Under the pieces are notes generated by a model. It was not told the DNA's origin, searched no databases, and was given only the letters and a program-made list of their open reading frames with translations. Below are positions 37,592-47,212 of a DNA stretch of 64,000 bases, piece by piece. Each line of letters starts with the position of its first letter. Within the stretch, counting starts at the first letter, position 1. Source of the stretch: Bosea sp. RAC05 (GTDB taxonomy: Bacteria > Pseudomonadota > Alphaproteobacteria > Rhizobiales > Beijerinckiaceae); contig NZ_CP016464.1 of the NCBI RefSeq assembly GCF_001713455.1, positions 4,202,001 to 4,266,000 on the forward strand. The letters run 5' to 3'. The translations under genes and the position numbers were made by a program.

Positions 37592-39021
37592 ACCCGGTCT
37601 CGGCCGCCTTGGTGAAGGGTCTGACGCGGATCGGTCCGCGCTGGCTGCCCTTTGCCGATGCGGCCTCGCCGGAGCTTCCGCTCGGCCGGATCCTGCGCCT
37701 CTCGCTTTTCCAGGTTTCGGTGGGGATGGCGACCGTCCTGCTGGTCGGCACGCTCAACCGGGTCATGATCGTCGAGTTGAACGTGCCCGCGACGCTGGTA
37801 GCGGCGATGGTCTGCCTGCCATTCCTGTTTGCCCCTTTGCGCGCGCTGATCGGCTACAAATCCGACACGCACCGCTCGGTGCTCGGCTGGCGGCGCGTGC
37901 CCTATGTCTGGTTCGGCTCGCTGCTGCAGTTCGGCGGGCTGGCGATCATGCCCTTCGCGCTTCTGGTTCTGTCCGGCGGCGGCGTCGGCCCGGTGATCTA
38001 CGGCCAGATCGGCGCGGCACTGGCCTTCCTCCTCGTCGGCGCCGGGCTCCACACCACGCAGACCGCGGGGCTCGCGCTCGCCACCGACCTCGCCACGCCC
38101 GCGACGCGGGCCCGCGTCGTCGCACTGCTCTATGTCACCTTGCTGGTCGGCATGGTCGCGAGCGGGGTGATCTTCGCGTGGCTGCTCACGGATTTTTCCC
38201 CGGTGCGCCTGATCCAGGTCATCCAGGGCGCCGCTGTCGTGACCATGGTGCTCAACGTCGTCGCGCTGTGGAAACAGGAGGCCCGCAACCCGGCCCGGAC
38301 CGCCGCCGATATCGAGCGCCCGGCCTTCCGCACCCTGTTCCGGCAGTTCATCGCCCGGCCGCGCGCCGCGCGCTTCCTCGTGGCGGTCGCGCTCGGCACG
38401 GCCGCCTTCAACATGCAGGACATCATCCTCGAACCCTATGGCGCGCAGGTGCTGAAGCTCAGCGTCAGCGGCACGACGGTGCTGACCGCGCTGCTCGCCA
38501 CCGGCGCGCTGGCGGCCTTCGCGCTCGCCGCCCGGACACTGGCGGCGGGCGTGGACCCCTATCGCCTGGCCGGGCTTGGCCTCGTCTCGGGTCTCGTCGC
38601 CTTCCCGAGCGTGATCTTCGCCGGCGCGATCGACGCACCCGACCTGTTCCGCTGCGGCACGGTCCTGATCGGCTTCGGCGGCGGACTGTTTGCGGTCAGC
38701 ACCCTGACGATCGCGATGGAGCTCGAAGAGGGCGTCGACCATGGCCTCGCCGTCGGCATCTGGGGCGCGGTCCAGGCCAGTTCCGCCGGGATCGCGATTG
38801 CGCTCGGCGGCGGCATCAAGGACGGCGTCGAGGCGCTGGTCGGAGCCCGGGCGCTCGGTCCCGGGCTGTCAGATCCCTCGGTCGCCTACAGTGCCGTCTA
38901 CCATCTCGAGGTCGCGCTCCTGTTTGCCACCCTCGTCGCCATCGGTCCCCTGGTGCGCAGTGCCGCAGCGGTGCGTCCGGTCCCATCAACCCGTTTCGGC
39001 CTCGCGGAATTTCCAGGCTGA
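37588..39021 (+). CDS. lhaA: LH1 assembly protein LhaA (PucC family)
   Basis: Twelve-helix membrane protein (477 aa) of the PucC/LhaA family needed for efficient assembly of the LH1 antenna. Typical segments: LNRVMIVELNVPATLVAAMV, RALIGYKSDTHRSVLGWRRV, NMQDIILEPYGAQVLKLSVSG and VGIWGAVQASSAGIAIALGG. Start ATG 37588 overlaps the bchM stop. It lies directly before puhA, the standard place of lhaA in purple bacteria. Distinct from the PucC-family gene at 27951-29288. Confidence 0.94.
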   Translation: MNPVSAALVKGLTRIGPRWLPFADAASPELPLGRILRLSLFQVSVGMATVLLVGTLNRVMIVELNVPATLVAAMVCLPFLFAPLRALIGYKSDTHRSVLGWRRVPYVWFGSLLQFGGLAIMPFALLVLSGGGVGPVIYGQIGAALAFLLVGAGLHTTQTAGLALATDLATPATRARVVALLYVTLLVGMVASGVIFAWLLTDFSPVRLIQVIQGAAVVTMVLNVVALWKQEARNPARTAADIERPAFRTLFRQFIARPRAARFLVAVALGTAAFNMQDIILEPYGAQVLKLSVSGTTVLTALLATGALAAFALAARTLAAGVDPYRLAGLGLVSGLVAFPSVIFAGAIDAPDLFRCGTVLIGFGGGLFAVSTLTIAMELEEGVDHGLAVGIWGAVQASSAGIAIALGGGIKDGVEALVGARALGPGLSDPSVAYSAVYHLEVALLFATLVAIGPLVRSAAAVRPVPSTRFGLAEFPG

Positions 39022-39061
39022 CCGCACACCAAGCCAAAGGCCTTGCAAGGAGGGCTCTCTG

Positions 39062-39838
39062 ATGCGTGAGATCTTGGGATACATGGACGTCGCTCAGATC
39101 GCGATTTGGCTGTTCTGGCTGTTCTTCGCCGGGCTGGTCATCTACCTGCGCCGCGAGGACCGACGCGAGGGCTATCCGCTCGAAGCCGACACGCATCCCG
39201 GCAAGATGCTGGCGCCGAGCCTGATCTTCTACCCGTCTCCGAAGACCTTCCGGCTCGCCGACGGAACCAGCGTCAAGGCGCCCAGCGGACAACGCGACAG
39301 CCGTCCGGTCGCCGCGCAGCCCACGGCCAAGTTCCCGGGCGCGCCGCTGGCGCCCACCGGCGCCAATCCGATGCTCGATTCGGTCGGCCCCGGCTCCTGG
39401 GCCGAGCGCGCCGACAACCCGGAGATGACCTATGACAACCATCTCAAGATCGTCCCTGTCCGTGTCGCCACGGGCTATGCCTGCTCGGCCAAGGAAGATC
39501 CGCGCGGCTACGACGTGATCGGCGCCGACATGAAGGTCGCGGGCAAAGTCGTCGATCTCTGGGTCGATCGCTCCGAGGCCCTGATCCGCTACTTCGAGGT
39601 CGCGCTGACCAGCGGCCGCAGCGTGCTGCTGCCGGTGACCTTCTCCGACATCACGCGCGGCGCGAGGCCCGGCATCGGCCGCATCAAGGTCGAGGCGCTT
39701 CTGGCGAGACAGTTCGCCGACGTGCCCGCGACCCGCCAGCCCGATTCCGTCACGCGGCTCGAGGAGGAGAGGATCTGCGCCTATTACGGCGCCGGCACGC
39801 TCTACGCGACACCCGACCGCGCGGAGCCGCTGCTATGA
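39062..39838 (+). CDS. puhA: Photosynthetic reaction centre H subunit
   Basis: H subunit (258 aa, normal length) that caps the cytoplasmic side of the reaction centre and guides proton uptake to QB. It has one N-terminal membrane helix (IAIWLFWLFFAGLVIYLRRED), the family's REGYPLE and PKTFRLADG segments, and the cytoplasmic PRC-barrel with GADMKVAGKVVDLWVDRSE and VLLPVTFSDI. ATG 39062 has GGAGGG nine bases upstream; the frame extends upstream inside lhaA. Its stop overlaps the puhB start. Confidence 0.97.
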   Translation: MREILGYMDVAQIAIWLFWLFFAGLVIYLRREDRREGYPLEADTHPGKMLAPSLIFYPSPKTFRLADGTSVKAPSGQRDSRPVAAQPTAKFPGAPLAPTGANPMLDSVGPGSWAERADNPEMTYDNHLKIVPVRVATGYACSAKEDPRGYDVIGADMKVAGKVVDLWVDRSEALIRYFEVALTSGRSVLLPVTFSDITRGARPGIGRIKVEALLARQFADVPATRQPDSVTRLEEERICAYYGAGTLYATPDRAEPLL

Positions 39839-40500
39839 GCCACGACGATTTCGCCTTCGAGCCGATTCCCGGCCTGCCCGCCCGTCCGCCGGAGGGTGAA
39901 ACCATCCTCTGGCAGGGCGGGCCGGACTGGCGCGGCCTCGCCTGGCGCGCCTTCCATGTCCGCGAGGTCGCCTTCTATTTCGGCGCCCTCGTCGCCGCCC
40001 AGCCGGTGCTCGCGCTGATCCAGGGCACGCCGCTCGCCGCCACGCTGCTGCCGATGACCTGGATCGCTTTGGCGGGCAGCGTCGCCGCCGGCCTGCTCGC
40101 CGCGCTCGCCTGGCTCGCCGCCCGCGGCACCGTCTACACGATCACGAACCGCCGGCTCGTGATGCGCTTCGGCATCGCCCTGCCGATGACGATCAACCTG
40201 CCCTTCGCGCTCGTGGCCGGAGCCGGCCTGAAGCTGCGTCGCAGCGGCCTGGGAGACATCCCGGTCGCCCTCGTCCCGGGGGAGCGTGTCTCCTACATCG
40301 TCATGTGGCCGCATGCGCGGCCCTGGCGCCTGGGGCGGCCGGAGCCGATGCTGCGGGATCTGCCGGAGGCCGAGCGCGCCGCCGACATCCTGGCCCGCGC
40401 CCTGTCGGTCCATTGCGGCGCCGCTGTCCCCGCACGCCTGCCGGTTGCGGACGCCGCCAACGACCAGCGCCTGCCCCAGGGCATGGCGGCGGCGGGTTGA
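39835..40500 (+). CDS. puhB: Photosynthetic complex assembly protein PuhB
   Basis: Membrane protein (221 aa) that aids reaction-centre assembly. It shows the PuhB opening FAFEPIPGLPARPPEGETILWQG, two or three membrane helices, and the bacterial PH-like domain with YTITNRRLVMRFGIALPMTINLPF. The start overlaps the puhA stop (ATGA) and puhC begins 13 bp after it, the conserved puhABC order. Confidence 0.95.
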   Translation: MSHDDFAFEPIPGLPARPPEGETILWQGGPDWRGLAWRAFHVREVAFYFGALVAAQPVLALIQGTPLAATLLPMTWIALAGSVAAGLLAALAWLAARGTVYTITNRRLVMRFGIALPMTINLPFALVAGAGLKLRRSGLGDIPVALVPGERVSYIVMWPHARPWRLGRPEPMLRDLPEAERAADILARALSVHCGAAVPARLPVADAANDQRLPQGMAAAG

Positions 40501-40513
40501 GGAGACCGGGACG

Positions 40514-40987
40514 ATGAGCGACACCGCCCTTCCCCCGCAACCATCGACCAGCCTGTCGCCACCGCGCTGGACGCTGGTCGGCATGGCCCTGATGATGGTC
40601 GCGACGATCGCCATTGCCGGCTTCGCGCGCCAGACCGGCATCGGCGCCACCGGCATCCCGGACAGTCCGACCGTCGCCCGGGCCGATCTGCGCTTCGAGG
40701 ACCGCGAGGACGGCTCCGTCCTGGTCCGTGACGGCTCCGGCCGGGCGCTCGCGACGATCGCCGTCGGCGCCGACGGCTTCATCCGCGGCACGATGCGCAG
40801 CCTGGCGCGCCAGCGCAAACAGGCCGGCCTGCCGCGGGACCTGCCCTTCCTCCTGGAGCGTCGCGAGAATGGCCGCCTGAGCCTGAGCGATCCTTCGACC
40901 GGCGCCCGGATCGAGCTCGACGCCTTCGGAAGCGGCAACGCCGCCACCTTCGCGCGCTTCCTGCCCCCTCGGGAGAACCGCTCATGA
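40514..40987 (+). CDS. puhC: Photosynthetic complex assembly protein PuhC
   Basis: Membrane-anchored protein (157 aa) with one N-terminal helix ([22 protein letters not shown]) and a periplasmic domain containing [16 protein letters not shown] and [18 protein letters not shown], as in PuhC proteins that influence RC-LH1 organisation. ATG 40514 follows a GGAGAC ribosome-site-like sequence; the frame is open further upstream inside puhB. Stop overlaps orf106 (ATGA). Confidence 0.93.
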   Translation: MSDTALPPQPSTSLSPPRWTLVGMALMMVATIAIAGFARQTGIGATGIPDSPTVARADLRFEDREDGSVLVRDGSGRALATIAVGADGFIRGTMRSLARQRKQAGLPRDLPFLLERRENGRLSLSDPSTGARIELDAFGSGNAATFARFLPPRENRS

Positions 40988-41304
40988 CCGATTTCACTTT
41001 GACGGACAGAACCATGGCCGAGCCGAAGCAGTTCGACGTCGGCTGCACCATCGAGGTGTCCCACACCTTCGACAGTCTGCACGCCCATGTGACGCTCGAC
41101 GGCGACGTCAAGATCCGCCCAGGCGACGAGGTCATCGTCCATGGCGAGCCGATCAAGGTTCCCTATGGCGAGGTCCAGACCTTCCGCCGCGTCGCGACCG
41201 TCAAGCGCGCCGGCTGGCTCGAGCAGCTCTGGACCAGGATCACCGGCCGCGCCGAATTCATGGAGCTGCTCGAATTCAGCTTCTCGGAAAGGACCAAGCT
41301 ATGA
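40984..41304 (+). CDS. Conserved-position small protein upstream of acsF (orf106)
   Basis: Soluble protein of 106 aa ([20 protein letters not shown]...), probably starting at ATG 40984, which overlaps the puhC stop; its own stop overlaps the acsF start (ATGA). The body looks beta-rich ([39 protein letters not shown]). A hypothetical gene of this size between puhC and acsF occurs in other phototrophic alphaproteobacteria as I recall. The tight coupling to acsF suggests a helper of the cyclase, but no function is established here. Confidence 0.7.
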   Translation: MTDFTLTDRTMAEPKQFDVGCTIEVSHTFDSLHAHVTLDGDVKIRPGDEVIVHGEPIKVPYGEVQTFRRVATVKRAGWLEQLWTRITGRAEFMELLEFSFSERTKL

Positions 41305-42380
41305 CCGCTGCAACCCTTTCGGCCGGCGCCATGCGCGCGGCCCCCAACGAAGCCACCCGCATGGCCCAGCAGGACACCATGCTGACGCCGCGCTTCTACA
41401 CCACCGATTTCGACGAGCTCGACAAGATCGACGTCACGCCCGTCCGCGACGAGTGGGACGTGCTGATCGCAGAGATGAAGAGCGACCCCAACAAGGGGCA
41501 CTTCACCCGCAACGCCGACTGGAAGCTCGAACTCGAGAAGATCCCCGAGCCGCTGCGCAAGGAGTTCATCGACTTCCTGGTGTCGTCGCTGACGGCGGAG
41601 TTCTCCGGCTGCGTCCTCTATGCCGAGATGCGCAAGCGCGGCACCAACCCCGACATCTGCGAGCTGTTCAAATACATGAGCCGCGACGAGGCCCGCCATG
41701 CCGGCTTCATCAACGACGCGCTCAAGGAATTCAGCATCGGCGTCGATCTCGGCTTCCTGACCAAGGCCAAGAAATACACCTTCTTCAAGCCCAAGTTCAT
41801 CTTCTACGCGACCTATCTCTCCGAGAAGATCGGCTATGCGCGCTACATCACCATCTTCCGGCACCTGGAGCGCAACCCCGACAAGTGCTTCCACCCGATC
41901 TTCAAATGGTTCCGCGAGTGGTGCAACGACGAGTTCCGCCATGGCGAGGCCTTCTCGCTGCTGATGCGGGCCAACCCGCATCTGCTCACCGGCGGCAACA
42001 AGCTCTGGGTGCGCTTCTTCCTGCTCGCCGTCTACGCGACGATGTATGTGCGCGACCATGTCCGGCCCGAATTCCACAAGGCGCTCGACATCGACCCGAC
42101 GGAGTATGATTTTGAGGTCTACCGCATCACCTCGGAAATCTCGCGCCAGGTCTTCCCGGTCGTCCTCGACACGGACAATCCGAAGTTCCGCGCCGGGCTC
42201 GAGCGCGTCCGCATCCTCGCCGGCAAGATCGCCGAGGCCTCCGAGCAGGGCGGCTTGGCCGCGCAGCTCCGGATGCGCGCCTACCAGGCCCAGGTCGGCT
42301 ATGCCCTGTTGAAGCTCTATCTGCTGCCGACGATCAAGAACGAGATCCCCCGCACCAGCCGGCTCCAGCCGGCCTATTGA
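41301..42380 (+). CDS. acsF: Mg-protoporphyrin IX monomethyl ester oxidative cyclase (aerobic)
   Basis: Diiron oxygen-dependent cyclase (359 aa) forming ring E to give divinyl-protochlorophyllide. The ferritin-like diiron ligands are visible: [14 protein letters not shown] (Glu near 100), [10 protein letters not shown] (129-136) and [11 protein letters not shown] near residue 210, with [17 protein letters not shown] near the end. As the only cyclase in the window (no bchE), it implies that pigment is made with oxygen present. Start overlaps orf106; puhE follows after 12 bp. Confidence 0.96.
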   Translation: MTAATLSAGAMRAAPNEATRMAQQDTMLTPRFYTTDFDELDKIDVTPVRDEWDVLIAEMKSDPNKGHFTRNADWKLELEKIPEPLRKEFIDFLVSSLTAEFSGCVLYAEMRKRGTNPDICELFKYMSRDEARHAGFINDALKEFSIGVDLGFLTKAKKYTFFKPKFIFYATYLSEKIGYARYITIFRHLERNPDKCFHPIFKWFREWCNDEFRHGEAFSLLMRANPHLLTGGNKLWVRFFLLAVYATMYVRDHVRPEFHKALDIDPTEYDFEVYRITSEISRQVFPVVLDTDNPKFRAGLERVRILAGKIAEASEQGGLAAQLRMRAYQAQVGYALLKLYLLPTIKNEIPRTSRLQPAY

Positions 42381-42392
42381 GGAGGCGGCGTC

Positions 42393-43262
42393 TTGGTCAT
42401 CTACGGGCTCCCGATCGTCGCGACACTGATCGCCTGGTGGTTCTCCACCGGGGCGATCCTCTATCTCGACGGTCTGCCCCGGGCGACCTTCCGCTGGAGC
42501 CTGGCGGGCGCCACGCTCGCTGTGCTCGCCGCCTTCTGGGGACTGGCCGCCACGGCCGGCGACACCAGCGTCGCCGGCGCCTATCTCGCCGTGTTCTGTG
42601 CGCTCGTGGTCTGGGGCTGGAACGAGCTCGCCTTCCTGCTCGGCTATGTCGCCGGCACGACGCGGGAGCCCTGCCCCCCCGGCCTGCGCGGCTTCGCCCG
42701 TTTCGGGGCCGCGACCCGCGCCATCCTGCATCACGAGCTGGCGCTGCTGGTCTCGCTGGCGATCATCGCCGTCCTGACCGCCGACGGCGCGAACCTGTTC
42801 GGCCTCGCCACCTTCGCGCTGCTCTTCGCCATGCGCCTCTCGACCAAGCTCAACATCTATCTCGGCGTGCCCAACACCACGGTCGAGTTCCTGCCCGAGC
42901 ACCTCGCCTATCTGAAGAGCTATTTCCGCCAGCGGCCGATGAACCTGCTGTTTCCGCTCTCGGTGACCGCCGCGACGCTGCTCAGCGCCTGGCTCGTGCA
43001 CAGCGTCGTCCGGGCCGGGGATCCCTTCGCGATCACGGGCTTCGTCCTGCTGGCGACCTTCGCCGTGCTCGGCCTCGTCGAGCACTGGTTCCTGGTGCTG
43101 CCGCTACCGGTCGCCGAGCTCTGGGCCTGGGGCCTGCGCTCGCGTGACGAGGCCGCCCATGCCGATCCCGCGCTCGCGCCCGCACGGGTCGCGGCGCCGC
43201 TCCCTTCCGCCCCCGGCCTCGCGACCCCGCGCGCCGTTCCCCCGCCAACCCTCGTCGCATAG
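42393..43262 (+). CDS. puhE: Photosynthetic complex putative assembly protein PuhE
   Basis: Membrane protein (289 aa, about seven helices) of the PuhE/DUF3623 family. Characteristic segments: [71 protein letters not shown] (in two halves) and [20 protein letters not shown]. The start is TTG 42393, supported by GGAGG seven bases upstream. PuhE modulates RC-LH1 formation in Rhodobacter. The order acsF-puhE-hemA is the common one. Confidence 0.94.
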   Translation: MVIYGLPIVATLIAWWFSTGAILYLDGLPRATFRWSLAGATLAVLAAFWGLAATAGDTSVAGAYLAVFCALVVWGWNELAFLLGYVAGTTREPCPPGLRGFARFGAATRAILHHELALLVSLAIIAVLTADGANLFGLATFALLFAMRLSTKLNIYLGVPNTTVEFLPEHLAYLKSYFRQRPMNLLFPLSVTAATLLSAWLVHSVVRAGDPFAITGFVLLATFAVLGLVEHWFLVLPLPVAELWAWGLRSRDEAAHADPALAPARVAAPLPSAPGLATPRAVPPPTLVA

Positions 43263-43291
43263 CGCGACAGCGCGCTCCCAGGAGGCCGCCG

Positions 43292-44503
43292 ATGGACTAC
43301 GAGATGTTCTTCCGCAAGGAACTCGACGGGCTCCACAAGGAAGGCCGCTATCGCGTCTTCGCCGATCTGGAGCGCAAGGCCGGACAGTTTCCCCGCGCCA
43401 CCTTCCATGGCACGGACGGCCCGCGTGACGTCACGGTCTGGTGCTCCAACGACTATCTCGGCATGGGCCAGAATCCCGACGTGCTCGCCGCGATGCATGG
43501 CGCGCTCGACGGCTGCGGTGCGGGTGCCGGCGGTACCCGCAACATCGGCGGCACCAATCACTACCACGTGCTGCTCGAGCGCGAGCTCGCCGACCTGCAC
43601 GGCAAGGAAGCCGCGCTTCTCTTCAACTCCGGCTACATGTCGAACTGGGCCTCGCTCTCGACCTTCGCGGCGCGCATTCCCGACTGCGTGGTCCTGACCG
43701 ACGGTCTCAACCACGCCTCGATGATCGAGGGGATCCGCCATTCACGCGCCGACAAGGTCGTCTTCGCCCACAACGACCCCGACGATCTGCGCCGCAAGCT
43801 GCAGGCGATCGATCCGCGCCGGCCCAAGCTGCTCGCCTTCGAGTCGGTCTATTCGATGGATGGTGACATCGCGCCGATCGCGGAATTCTGCGATCTCGCC
43901 GACGAGTTCGGCGCCATGACCTATATCGACGAAGTCCATGCGGTCGGCCTCTACGGGCCGCGCGGCGGCGGCGTCAGCGAGCGCGAGGGTCTCAGCCACC
44001 GCCTCGACGTGATCGAGGGCACGCTCGCCAAGGGCTTCGGCATCATGGGCGGCTACATCGCCGCCAGCGCCGCCACCTGCGACTTCATCCGCAGCTTCGC
44101 CTCGGGCTTCATCTTCTCGACCTCGCTGCCGCCGGCCCTGGCCGCTGGCGCGCTCGCCTCGGTGCGCCACCTCAAGGCGAGCCAGGCCGAGCGCGACGGC
44201 CAGCGCGATCGGGTCGCCGCCGTCCGGGCCGGGCTGGATGCGGCGGGCATTCCCCATCTGCCCAATCCCAGCCACATCGTCCCGGTGATGGTCGGCGATC
44301 CCGTCCTCTGCAAGCGGATCAGCGACGAGTTGCTCGAGCGCTTCGACATCTATGTCCAGCCGATCAACTACCCGACCGTGCCGCGCGGCACCGAGCGGCT
44401 GCGGATCACCCCCTCGCCGCTCCACAGCGACGCCGATATCGCCGCCCTGGTCGGGGCGCTGACCGCGATCTGGCGCCAGGTCGGCCTGCGCCGCGCCGCC
44501 TGA
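43292..44503 (+). CDS. hemA: 5-aminolevulinate synthase
   Basis: PLP-dependent enzyme (403 aa) making 5-aminolevulinate from glycine and succinyl-CoA (Shemin pathway), the entry to all tetrapyrroles. Typical motifs: [59 protein letters not shown] and the PLP lysine in [13 protein letters not shown] near residue 248. A ribosome site (AGGAGG) precedes ATG 43292. Last gene of the rightward superoperon, followed by a terminator; it ties precursor supply to photosynthesis gene expression. Confidence 0.97.
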   Translation: MDYEMFFRKELDGLHKEGRYRVFADLERKAGQFPRATFHGTDGPRDVTVWCSNDYLGMGQNPDVLAAMHGALDGCGAGAGGTRNIGGTNHYHVLLERELADLHGKEAALLFNSGYMSNWASLSTFAARIPDCVVLTDGLNHASMIEGIRHSRADKVVFAHNDPDDLRRKLQAIDPRRPKLLAFESVYSMDGDIAPIAEFCDLADEFGAMTYIDEVHAVGLYGPRGGGVSEREGLSHRLDVIEGTLAKGFGIMGGYIAASAATCDFIRSFASGFIFSTSLPPALAAGALASVRHLKASQAERDGQRDRVAAVRAGLDAAGIPHLPNPSHIVPVMVGDPVLCKRISDELLERFDIYVQPINYPTVPRGTERLRITPSPLHSDADIAALVGALTAIWRQVGLRRAA

Positions 44504-44530
44504 GACGATCCTCCACCGCAGACAGGAAAA

Positions 44531-44556
44531 GGCCGGGCCCAGCGCCCGGCCTTTTT
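44531..44556 (+). terminator. Rho-independent terminator after hemA
   Basis: Stem GGCCGGGC (44531-44538) / GCCCGGCC (44544-44551) with a five-base loop followed by TTTTT; an AAAA run precedes the stem, so it could also work on the minus strand. Confidence 0.9.
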
Positions 44557-44636
44557 CGTTGCCGCTCCATCCGAAGCCTGGTGCGGCTGTGGCCCGCTGC
44601 GCGCATGGCTCCGGGCCGAACCCGTATGCCCGGCAC

Positions 44637-44664
44637 GAAAAAGGGAGGCCGTTTCCGGCCTCCC
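44637..44664 (-). terminator. Rho-independent terminator after pufM
   Basis: On the minus strand: nine-base stem GGGAGGCCG / CGGCCTCCC with a four-base loop (44643-44664) followed by TTTTT (44642-44638). Ends the crtE-bchCXYZ-puf superoperon, 49 bp past the pufM stop. Confidence 0.9.
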
Positions 44665-44712
44665 AGGGATCGTCCGCTCGGTCGCGGTCGAGGATTGATT
44701 GATGCGGCAGGC

Positions 44713-45681
44713 TCAGGGCCGCGGCGGGGGCACCGGCGTCGCCGGCCACATGGTCGGGTCACTCGGAGCGAACTTGTGCTTGATCGCCCATTCGTACCAG
44801 TTGTCGACCGCTGTTCCGGTCAGCAGGATGCCGATGCCGCCGGTCACGGTCGTCAGCACGGCGAACCACCAGGCCCAGCGATGGATCGACTCCATCGTCG
44901 CGTTGAAGCCCATCGTCCAGCGCCAGAACAGGGCGGCGCGCTCGGACGCCGTGCCGCGGTCGACGATCTGCTCGATCTCGCGGTCGCCGCCATAGCGCGA
45001 GACGGCCAGGATCGTCGCGCCGTGCATGGCGAAGAGCAGCGCCGAACCGTAGAGGAACACGATCGAGAGCGCGTGGAAGGGGTTGTAGAAGAGGTTGCCG
45101 TAGCGCAGCGAGAAGTTCTGCGTCCAGTCGAGATGCGGGAAGACTCCGTAGGGGACCGCCTCGCTCCATGAGCCCATCAGCATCGGCCGGATGAAACCGA
45201 GAACGAGCATCAGCCAGATGGCGCCGGCGAAGGCCCAGGCGACATGCGTGCCCATGCCGAGCGCCCGGGCGCGATTATAGGTCCGCACCCACCACAACAG
45301 GACAGACACGGTGAAGAAGAAGCCGGCGATGATGAACCAGCCGCCCTCCTTCAGGGGCACGAATGGACTGAACCCGTATTGCGGGCCGGGAGGTGCCAGC
45401 TGCAGCCAGAAGAGCTCGCGGACGAAGCGAACCGGGTCCCAGTTCACCGAGGCCAGCATGTTGAAGCCGATGATCTCGAACGCGATGAGGCCGCAGATGA
45501 GCGAGGTCACCCCGGTCCAGCCGAGATAGATCGGGCCGATCTGGGCGTCGCCGATCATGCCGAACAGGTGGCTCACCCGCGTGGCGGTACCGCGGCGCGT
45601 GCCCCGCCCGGGAAGCGGGACGCCGAGATCGGGCGCACCGTGGATCTGAACCCGGGTGAAGATGTTCTGATAGGTTGCCAT
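44713..45681 (-). CDS. pufM: Photosynthetic reaction centre M subunit
   Basis: Integral membrane M subunit (322 aa) binding bacteriochlorophyll, bacteriopheophytin, QA and the non-haem iron. Clear family sequence: [20 protein letters not shown], the bacteriochlorophyll-ligand region [26 protein letters not shown] and [20 protein letters not shown] with the iron/QA histidines. Length is normal. Last gene of the puf operon; no pufC cytochrome follows, as the next gene (hemA) is convergent. The 119-bp gap to pufL is unusually long. Confidence 0.98.
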   Translation of the reverse strand: MATYQNIFTRVQIHGAPDLGVPLPGRGTRRGTATRVSHLFGMIGDAQIGPIYLGWTGVTSLICGLIAFEIIGFNMLASVNWDPVRFVRELFWLQLAPPGPQYGFSPFVPLKEGGWFIIAGFFFTVSVLLWWVRTYNRARALGMGTHVAWAFAGAIWLMLVLGFIRPMLMGSWSEAVPYGVFPHLDWTQNFSLRYGNLFYNPFHALSIVFLYGSALLFAMHGATILAVSRYGGDREIEQIVDRGTASERAALFWRWTMGFNATMESIHRWAWWFAVLTTVTGGIGILLTGTAVDNWYEWAIKHKFAPSDPTMWPATPVPPPRP

Positions 45682-45800
45682 CGCCTTGATCCTTGGAGAA
45701 CCGGGCTGCGTCTGGGGCGGGTTTGGTCTTGGACGGTTTGGTCTTGGGCCTGGCGCCTTCTCTCGGCGTCAGGCCGCTTGGTCGGCCTCGGGCCGGCGCC
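45682..45800 (-). other. Long pufL-pufM spacer with a tandem 15-bp repeat
   Basis: The 119-bp gap contains GGTTTGGTCTTGG at 45720-45732 and again at 45735-45747 (period 15) and GC-rich inverted segments near 45760-45800. In most purple bacteria pufL and pufM are nearly contiguous. No gene is seen in it. A ribosome-site-like AAGG lies just before pufM. Confidence 0.6.
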
Positions 45801-46625
45801 TCAGCGCCAGATCGAGAAATGGCGCGATAGGTCCCACCACTCGGCCCAGCCCTCGCTCCAGTACGGGCCGCTGATGATGATGCAGACCGCGCTCCAGAAC
45901 ACCGCCGACAGCGCCAGGAAGAGACCGAGCCGGTGGATGCCGAGCGTGCCGATCGAATAGCCGATCGTGTCGCGGAAGAAGCTGTTCTCATGCTCGGGCG
46001 TCTTGACCGGCTCGCCCCGCTTCGGGTTGGTCGCCGACAGGATCAGGGCGCCATGCAGCGAAAGCGCGAGCGTCGTGGTGAAGAAGAACGTCACCGCGAT
46101 CATGTGGGCGGGGTTATAGTGGAACTGGAGATACTGGTAGCCGACGTTCGAGACCCACTCGAGATGGCTGAAGATGCCATAGGGGAAACCATAGCCCCAG
46201 GCGCCGAGCAGGAACGGCCGGAAGATCACCAGCGTCACATAGGCCAGGATGGCGAAGCCGAAGGCGACGGGCACGTGATAGCCCATGCCGAGCTTGCGGC
46301 AGATCTCGACCTCGCGCAGGGCCCAGGAGATGAAGGACGCCGTGGCGCAGATCGTGATGATCTGCCAGAGCCCGCCCTCGAGCATCGGGGCGAGGGACAG
46401 GCCATATTTGGGGTCCGGCGGCGCGATGTTGATCAGCCACGGATTCCAGGTCGGTCCCTGGCTGGCACCAAACAGGATCAGGGCCGTGCCGAGCCCCGCG
46501 AAGAAGACGGTCGCGATGCCGAAGAAGCCGACATAGAAGGGGCCGACCCAGAAATCGAACAGATCGCCGCCAATCAGCGTCCCGCCCCTGACCCGGTATT
46601 TTCTCTCGAAATTGAGCAATGCCAT
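45801..46625 (-). CDS. pufL: Photosynthetic reaction centre L subunit
   Basis: Integral membrane L subunit (274 aa) of the type-II reaction centre. It begins [20 protein letters not shown] and contains five helices, the special-pair ligand region [21 protein letters not shown], and [20 protein letters not shown] with the iron/QB-side His. Length is normal. The start is preceded by GGGGAGGACC. It is 125 bp after pufA, a gap that holds a stem-loop. Confidence 0.98.
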   Translation of the reverse strand: MALLNFERKYRVRGGTLIGGDLFDFWVGPFYVGFFGIATVFFAGLGTALILFGASQGPTWNPWLINIAPPDPKYGLSLAPMLEGGLWQIITICATASFISWALREVEICRKLGMGYHVPVAFGFAILAYVTLVIFRPFLLGAWGYGFPYGIFSHLEWVSNVGYQYLQFHYNPAHMIAVTFFFTTTLALSLHGALILSATNPKRGEPVKTPEHENSFFRDTIGYSIGTLGIHRLGLFLALSAVFWSAVCIIISGPYWSEGWAEWWDLSRHFSIWR

Positions 46626-46696
46626 CGCGTGGTCCTCCCCGCAGCAGCGAGCGAAAACGATTTAGAATCATCGACAAAGATATGCGGAGCGAGGCG

Positions 46697-46734
46697 GGCG
46701 GACGTTGCCGAGTAGCGTCGGTCATCCGTCCGCC
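46697..46734 (-). other. Stem-loop between pufA and pufL
   Basis: Eight-base stem GGCGGACG (46697-46704) / CGTCCGCC (46727-46734) with an inner CCGA/TCGG pairing. In Rhodobacter, hairpins at this place protect the 5' part of puf mRNA and raise the antenna-to-reaction-centre ratio; the same is inferred here. Confidence 0.6.
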
Positions 46735-46750
46735 TCAGAGCTAGAAAGGC

Positions 46751-46912
46751 CTATTTCGGAGCAGCCGTCGACGCCAGCGGCGCGTTCAGCCAGCTTCCGT
46801 AACGCGGCGTGCTAAGCTGAATCAGATGATTCAGCATCACCATGCCAAAAGCGAAAGTCGCGACAGCGATCAGCGTACGCCGCGGATCGAAGAGTAACCA
46901 CATTCTCCACAT
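46751..46912 (-). CDS. pufA: Light-harvesting 1 (B870) alpha polypeptide
   Basis: LH1 alpha subunit (53 aa), read directly from the minus strand. It starts MWRMWLLFDPRRTLIAVATF, the LH1-alpha hallmark, continues with one membrane helix and the bacteriochlorophyll-ligating His in MLNHLIQLSTPRYGSWL. AAGGAG eight bases before ATG 46912 supports the start. It follows pufB by 28 bp. Confidence 0.96.
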   Translation of the reverse strand: MWRMWLLFDPRRTLIAVATFAFGMVMLNHLIQLSTPRYGSWLNAPLASTAAPK

Positions 46913-46940
46913 CGTCCATTCTCCTTCATTGTTCAGACCG

Positions 46941-47084
46941 TCAGAACCACGGTCTCCACATCCAGATCAGCAGGTGCGCGACCGCGGAGATAGCGACGAA
47001 ACCCAGAGTTCCTTGCACGAAGAAGGAATGGAATTCTTTCGCTTCCGCTGCGGTCAATCCTGACAGCGTGTCTCTCTCTGCCAT
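46941..47084 (-). CDS. pufB: Light-harvesting 1 (B870) beta polypeptide
   Basis: LH1 beta subunit (47 aa). The sequence begins [20 protein letters not shown] and ends in the helix [18 protein letters not shown], in which the His binds bacteriochlorophyll and the WxxPWF end is typical of LH1 beta. AAGGAGAGG precedes ATG 47084. First antenna gene of the puf operon, 128 bp after pufQ. Confidence 0.96.
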   Translation of the reverse strand: MAERDTLSGLTAAEAKEFHSFFVQGTLGFVAISAVAHLLIWMWRPWF

Positions 47085-47117
47085 GATCAATCCTCTCCTT
47101 TGGCCTTGCGGCCGTTA

Positions 47118-47185
47118 CCGCACGAAGCCGTGCGGCTGGCTGTCGGGCTATGACCCCCGGCAGTTCCTCCCGCCCGAACCGGGCG
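47118..47185 (-). other. Two stem-loops between pufQ and pufB
   Basis: CCGCACG-aagc-CGTGCGG at 47118-47135 and CGCCCG-aac-CGGGCG at 47171-47185. Neither has a T-run, so they are more likely RNA-processing or stability elements between pufQ and the antenna genes than terminators. I found no TGT-N12-ACA motif in this gap. Confidence 0.5.
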
Positions 47186-47212
47186 AAAGCGCGTGACCTT
47201 CACGTTCCGGGC

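Noticed and set aside
47085..47212. PpsR or other operator directly upstream of pufB
   Set aside because: Only GC-rich hairpins are present; no TGT-N12-ACA motif or -35/-10 pair was found, so puf expression seems to come mainly from upstream promoters.
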